Positions 60,796-64,000 of a DNA stretch of 64,000 bases are shown here, piece by piece; positions within the stretch are counted from its first letter, which is position 1; each line of letters opens with the position of its first letter. The notes under the pieces were generated by a model. It searched no databases. It was not told the DNA's origin and worked only from the letters and a program-made list of their open reading frames with translations. This DNA is from Vulcanimicrobiota bacterium. GTDB lineage: Bacteria; Vulcanimicrobiota; Vulcanimicrobiia; Vulcanimicrobiales; Vulcanimicrobiaceae. The position numbers and the translations under genes were made by a program. The DNA lies in contig PLJL01000005.1 in assembly GCA_003140215.1 (NCBI GenBank), positions 194,916 to 258,915 of the forward strand. Reading direction: 5' to 3'.

Positions 60796-61125
60796 CTACG
60801 TTGAGGGGATCGCGCAGACGCTGTTGATCCAATAGTGCGCGTTGGCCGGATAGCCCGGTTCGACCACGGCAACGTCGGTCTCGTAGAATTGAAAGCTTTC
60901 GAGCGTCGTGCGAGGTCCGCTCACCTTCGCAAATCGCTGCCCCTGCGTCGCGTCGGGCGTGCGTGCTCGCATGGGGCGATCGGTGCCGCTCAGGAACACG
61001 TAGAGCGGCGTGCGCCCGCAGATGACGGTGAGCATGGCCGGGGCGGGCGCCGGACTGGGTGGCGGCGCGGCGGCGAGCAGTGCGAGCGCGGCCAGCGGGG
61101 CGAACAACCGTCGTTCGAGCGCCAA
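60796..61125 (-). CDS. Small exported protein of unknown function
   Basis: 109 residues from TTG 61125: signal peptide (ALERRLFAPLAALALLAAAP) and a compact domain with two cysteines (LTVICGRTPLYVFLSGTDRP, YPANAHYWINSVCAIPST). No known family. It follows the NifU-like gene by eleven bases on the same strand, so it may share its transcript; a link to iron-sulfur work is not evident. Confidence 0.5.
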   Translation of the reverse strand: MALERRLFAPLAALALLAAAPPPSPAPAPAMLTVICGRTPLYVFLSGTDRPMRARTPDATQGQRFAKVSGPRTTLESFQFYETDVAVVEPGYPANAHYWINSVCAIPST

Positions 61126-61136
61126 GGGAGTGCCCT

Positions 61137-61667
61137 CTAATGGAGCTTGATGGTGAGGACGCCGGCGTCTTCGAGGACGCGCGGGTCGGCCTTGGCATCC
61201 TCTTGGGTCGTGCCGTTCCCGCGCTGGTTCGCGGCAGCCGAAGCCGCCGCGACGGTCGCGCGCGCTTCTTCGAGCATCGCGTCGGTGATCTCGCCAGCCG
61301 CGCGCTTGGCCCGATAGTCTTCGATCGCGGCCTGCAGCGCGAAGCGCGACCGCTCGGGGTAGTCCTTCTTCTTTTCGGGATACCCGTCGAGGGCGGCTTC
61401 GATGTCGGCGTCGGTGATCGCCAGCGCTTCGTCGACCGTCTTGCCCTTGGCCAACTCGACCAGCAGCGAACACGTCGCGGTCCCAAAACCGCACCCGGTC
61501 GTGAAGTACGAGACGTCCTCGATCACGTCACCCGGCCCGACTTTCAAGAAGAACGTGTACAGATCGCCGCACGAGTCGCTGAAGTACTCACCGCTCGCGG
61601 TCGGCTTCTCCATCGTCCGAAATCCGGTCCGATGCTCGACGAGCTCTTGAAATTTAGCGAAATTCAT
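61137..61667 (-). CDS. NifU/IscU-type iron-sulfur scaffold protein
   Basis: 176 residues. Cluster cysteines lie in SDSCGDLYTFF, TTGCGFGTATCSLLVE, the NifU-N/IscU pattern, followed by GKTVDEALAITDADI. It lacks the LPPVK-type chaperone-binding motif of IscU and the SufU insert, so it is a short scaffold of the NifU-N kind. The C-terminal 70 residues are helical. The ATG overlaps the SufR stop as ATGA. Confidence 0.84.
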   Translation of the reverse strand: MNFAKFQELVEHRTGFRTMEKPTASGEYFSDSCGDLYTFFLKVGPGDVIEDVSYFTTGCGFGTATCSLLVELAKGKTVDEALAITDADIEAALDGYPEKKKDYPERSRFALQAAIEDYRAKRAAGEITDAMLEEARATVAAASAAANQRGNGTTQEDAKADPRVLEDAGVLTIKLH

Positions 61668-62335
61668 GCGGTTGCGGTGGTCTTTCTCGGCACGGTGTCT
61701 ACGTCTATCTCGAATCGGCATTCGGCGCCGCCGGTTGCGAGGCTCTCGACTTGGCGCGCTCGCCCGGGCGCGACGCTGTCGAGGATCGTGTGGATGGCGC
61801 CGCAAGCTTCGGGGTTCTCGGCGACCACCGTCGCGTACGGGCAGGCGTGCTCGTGCAGCAGCAACGTCCCGTCCGCGGTCTTCTGCAGCTCGGCGTTTAC
61901 CCCGGCTGCCTTGAGTGCCGTGACGACCTTGGTCAGGTGTTCCTCGGCCGGGTGCTCCTCGGTTACGGCGCCCAGCCGGTCCGCGGTGCGCTTGCCGATC
62001 CGCTCGAAGACGGCCTTGACCGCCCCGTCGCCGCCGGCGACGCGGATCTCGCGCAACACGGCGTTGAGCATCTTGTCGTAGCGCTGCGGAAAGTAGCGCG
62101 CCGCCTCGGCGGTGAGCGAGTACTCGACCGTCGGCTTGGTCTTCCCGCGCCGGACGCTGCGCCCGGCGATGAGCCCATCGCGTTCGAGGACGACCAGCTG
62201 CTGGCGGATCGCGTTGGGAGACAGTCCGAACAAGGTCGCGAGATCGAATGCCGATGCCGACGGGCGCTCGCGAAGGGCGCCGACGATTTTCCCGCGCGTG
62301 GAGTCGAAAAACCGGTCGTGCATTGCCACGGTCAC
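61664..62335 (-). CDS. sufR: SufR-type iron-sulfur-sensing transcriptional repressor
   Basis: 223 residues. N-terminal winged helix (SASAFDLATLFGLSPNAIRQ) and a C-terminal domain with the cluster ligands HEHACPYATVVAENPEACGA and ATGGAECRFEID, the SufR spacing of cysteines. Known SufRs bind [4Fe-4S] and repress the suf operon when clusters are plentiful. It is divergent from sufC (73 bases) and coupled to the NifU-like gene, which fits autoregulation of the locus. GTG 62335 is the first start; GTG 62329 and ATG 62323 are alternatives. Confidence 0.85.
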   Translation of the reverse strand: MTVAMHDRFFDSTRGKIVGALRERPSASAFDLATLFGLSPNAIRQQLVVLERDGLIAGRSVRRGKTKPTVEYSLTAEAARYFPQRYDKMLNAVLREIRVAGGDGAVKAVFERIGKRTADRLGAVTEEHPAEEHLTKVVTALKAAGVNAELQKTADGTLLLHEHACPYATVVAENPEACGAIHTILDSVAPGRARQVESLATGGAECRFEIDVDTVPRKTTATA

Positions 62336-62370
62336 GGTACCACGGAAGTCGGAGATAGTCCAGGCTTTCC

Positions 62371-62399
62371 TTGACTTTCTCTCCTCTCGGACCTACGAT
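62371..62399 (+). promoter_or_regulatory. suf promoter
   Basis: TTGACT (62371-62376), 17-base spacer, TACGAT (62394-62399): five of six matches to the -35 consensus and four of six to the -10 consensus. RNA would begin about seven bases further, at 62405-62407, leaving zero to two bases before the sufC ATG at 62408, i.e. a leaderless message. No Shine-Dalgarno sequence is present. Confidence 0.68.
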
Positions 62400-62407
62400 A
62401 CCCTAGC

Positions 62408-63181
62408 ATGTCTACGCTCGGGCTCATCGCGCGCGACCTTCGCGTCGCAGTCGACAACAAAGAGATTCTCAAGGGGATCGACCTCACCGTGGAACCGGGG
62501 CGCGTGCACGCGCTGATGGGTCCCAACGGAAGCGGAAAATCGACGCTCGCATTCACCCTGGCCGGGCACCCGGGATATACCGTTCTGAGCGGCTCGGCGA
62601 GCCTCGACGGCGAGGAGCTGCTCGAGCTGCCGCCCGACAAGCGCGCGAAGGCCGGCTTGTTCCTGTCGTTCCAGTACCCCGCCGCGATCCCGGGCGTCTC
62701 GGTCGCGAACTTCCTGCGCACGGCCCGCATGGCCGTTCGGCCCGAAGACCTCAACCCGGCCAAGTTCCGCAAACTGGTTTTCGAGAAGCTCGACACGCTC
62801 GACATGGATCCGGCGTTCCTGGGCCGCTACGTCAACGACGGCTTCTCGGGCGGCGAGAAAAAGCGCCTCGAGATGTTGCAACTGGCGATCTTGGCACCCA
62901 AGTACGCCGTGCTCGACGAGACCGATTCCGGCCTCGACATCGACGCGCTGCAATCGGTCGGCAACAGCGTCAACGCGCTGCGCAACAGCGACGAGGGCAA
63001 GGACATCGGCTTCCTCGTCATCACGCACTATCCACGCATCCTCAAGCACGTCCCCGCGGACGTCGTGCACATCATGATCGACGGCCGCATCGTCAAGAGC
63101 GGCGGCCCCGAGCTCGCCGATGAGATCGAACGCGACGGCTACGACGCGGTCCGCGACGAGGTTGCCGCGGCCCGTGCCTAG
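62408..63181 (+). CDS. sufC: Fe-S cluster assembly ATPase SufC
   Basis: 257 residues. Walker A GPNGSGKSTL, Q-loop FLSFQYPAAIPGVSV, signature NDGFSGGEKKRLEML, Walker B KYAVLDETDSGLDIDAL and the switch ITHYPRIL; all SufC-specific. ATPase of the SufBCD scaffold that builds iron-sulfur clusters. First gene of the operon; sufD follows with an overlap of eight bases. Confidence 0.96.
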   Translation: MSTLGLIARDLRVAVDNKEILKGIDLTVEPGRVHALMGPNGSGKSTLAFTLAGHPGYTVLSGSASLDGEELLELPPDKRAKAGLFLSFQYPAAIPGVSVANFLRTARMAVRPEDLNPAKFRKLVFEKLDTLDMDPAFLGRYVNDGFSGGEKKRLEMLQLAILAPKYAVLDETDSGLDIDALQSVGNSVNALRNSDEGKDIGFLVITHYPRILKHVPADVVHIMIDGRIVKSGGPELADEIERDGYDAVRDEVAAARA

Positions 63182-64000
63182 CGGCACCACTGCAGCCGTT
63201 TCGGGGCTGGCATTTACGCCCACCGCCGCCGCTCTCGAAGCGGCGATCGCGTTCGTAAGCGAGCACGACGAGCGCGGCGGCGCCGTCGACGCTGCGCTGC
63301 GCCGCGAGGCCCTGGCGCGCTATGACGCGTTGCCCGCGCCGGGCGGGCGCCCCAGTCGCGGCTGGAAGTACGACTACGCGAACCTGCCCTTCGACGATCT
63401 GCGCTGGACCTCGGGCCGAGTCGAGATGCCGGCCTTGCCGGCGCGTCCGACGGCACGCCCGGCCACGGCGGGAGACGTCGACCTCGATCGTCCGGCGCTC
63501 GCGACCGAGAATGCCGGCGGCTTGTATTTCCTGGGCGCAACCCACGTCGATGCGCCGAGCAACGTCGATGCGAAGGTGACGCTGCTGGCGCTCGATGGGC
63601 AGACCGTTCGCGATTTCGAGGCGAGTCTCGACGGGGTGCTGCACGAGATCGTCGATTGGCGCGCGGATAAGCTCGCCGCGCTCACAACGGCCTTCCAGAA
63701 TTGCGGTGCGTACGTCCACGTTCCGGACAACGTGCAGCTCGATGATCCGATCCAGCTGATCTTCGCAAGCGCGCCCGACGACGAAGCGGTCTTCCCGCAC
63801 GTCGTCGTCGTCCTCGGCAAGAATGCGCGCGCGACCGTCATCGAGCGGCACCTCGGCGCGGGCGACCCGTTCGTCTGCGGCATCGTGGAAGTGCAGGCCG
63901 GCGCCGGCGCGGAGCTCGACTACGCGATCGTGCAGCAAGCCGGCGAAGCGGCGCGCGTGATGTTCTCGCGCAACGCGCGCTGCGAGCACGACGCGCAGGT
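63174..64000 (+). CDS. sufD: Fe-S cluster assembly protein SufD, N-terminal part
   Basis: Runs off the right edge; 275 residues visible from GTG 63174. Typical SufD wording: SRGWKYDYANLPFDDLRW near the start, then VPDNVQLDDPIQLIFASAPD and HVVVVLGKNARATVIERHLG of the right-handed beta-helix core. SufB is absent upstream and presumably lies beyond the window. The gene could also be a SufB-like paralogue; the short N-terminal region favours SufD. Confidence 0.88.
   Translation, partial: MPSGTTAAVSGLAFTPTAAALEAAIAFVSEHDERGGAVDAALRREALARYDALPAPGGRPSRGWKYDYANLPFDDLRWTSGRVEMPALPARPTARPATAGDVDLDRPALATENAGGLYFLGATHVDAPSNVDAKVTLLALDGQTVRDFEASLDGVLHEIVDWRADKLAALTTAFQNCGAYVHVPDNVQLDDPIQLIFASAPDDEAVFPHVVVVLGKNARATVIERHLGAGDPFVCGIVEVQAGAGAELDYAIVQQAGEAARVMFSRNARCEHDAQ

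Noticed and set aside
1..64000. tRNA, rRNA, CRISPR array, insertion sequence or prophage
   Set aside because: No cloverleaf, direct-repeat array, transposase motif or phage structural gene was recognised on reading both strands.

Overview
The window is 64 kb of G+C-rich, densely packed bacterial chromosome with no ribosomal RNA, tRNA, prophage, insertion sequence or CRISPR array that I can see. Genes lie on both strands in short operons. Neighbouring genes usually overlap by four bases (ATGA or GTGA, apparently also CTGA), and several divergent pairs have almost no space between them. The host looks like an aerobic, double-membraned organism: TolC and membrane-fusion proteins, a beta-barrel surface protein, type II NADH dehydrogenase, superoxide dismutase and diiron proteins. 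The mix (copper-amine-oxidase-type surface domains, SufC/SufD/SufR, many GTG/TTG starts, Pro/Ala/Gly-rich secreted proteins) fits a deep-branching lineage such as Candidatus Eremiobacterota (WPS-2). That placement is inference; no marker here settles it.

Layout. 1-11.3 kb: a minus-strand PEGA protein and miaB, then a plus-strand run der-plsY-efp-adenylate cyclase-FecR protein-TauE exporter-DsrE-like protein-sulfotransferase, ending in a frameshifted lipoprotein; then SprT and pheA. 11.3-17.8 kb: a minus-strand run (thioredoxin-like, PaaN, PaaI, a six-bladed-type propeller protein, ROK kinase), then acylphosphatase and an orphan HicB. 17.9-25 kb: a diiron oxygenase with a readable promoter and TetR-type operator, a TetR gene coupled to a large BNR-propeller protein, an E1-alpha subunit without its beta partner, and a small DUF5678/retropepsin pair. 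25-31.6 kb: DUF4097 protein, NADH dehydrogenase, a kinase-fold protein, an amidase, an M50 protease and a GT87-type membrane protein. 31.6-40.8 kb: one 9.2-kb minus-strand operon encoding an efflux adaptor, TolC, a fused siroheme-decarboxylase-like protein and three related oligopeptide-type binding proteins without permease or ATPase. 40.9-54.3 kb: a FlK-like thioesterase, a surface protein preceded by a strongly folded leader, a two-domain nitrilase, a phosphodiester glycosidase, a TlpA/ResB-like pair, folD, a Lon-type substrate-binding protein, superoxide dismutase, a second folded intergenic region, and a PuuD-like membrane protein with a 35-residue companion. 54.3-64 kb: O-methyltransferase, flavin reductase, metallo-hydrolase, two lipoproteins, a DUF885 peptidase, YceI, and a divergent iron-sulfur locus (SufR and a NifU-like scaffold facing sufC-sufD).

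The most unusual items are the two folded RNA candidates (41312-41460 and 53441-53600), four gene junctions where the only sensible start is CTG, the tetrapyrrole/efflux/peptide-binding operon, and enzymes with altered key residues (FolD lacking its catalytic lysine, a ROK protein lacking its zinc cysteines, a nitrilase with a decayed second domain).
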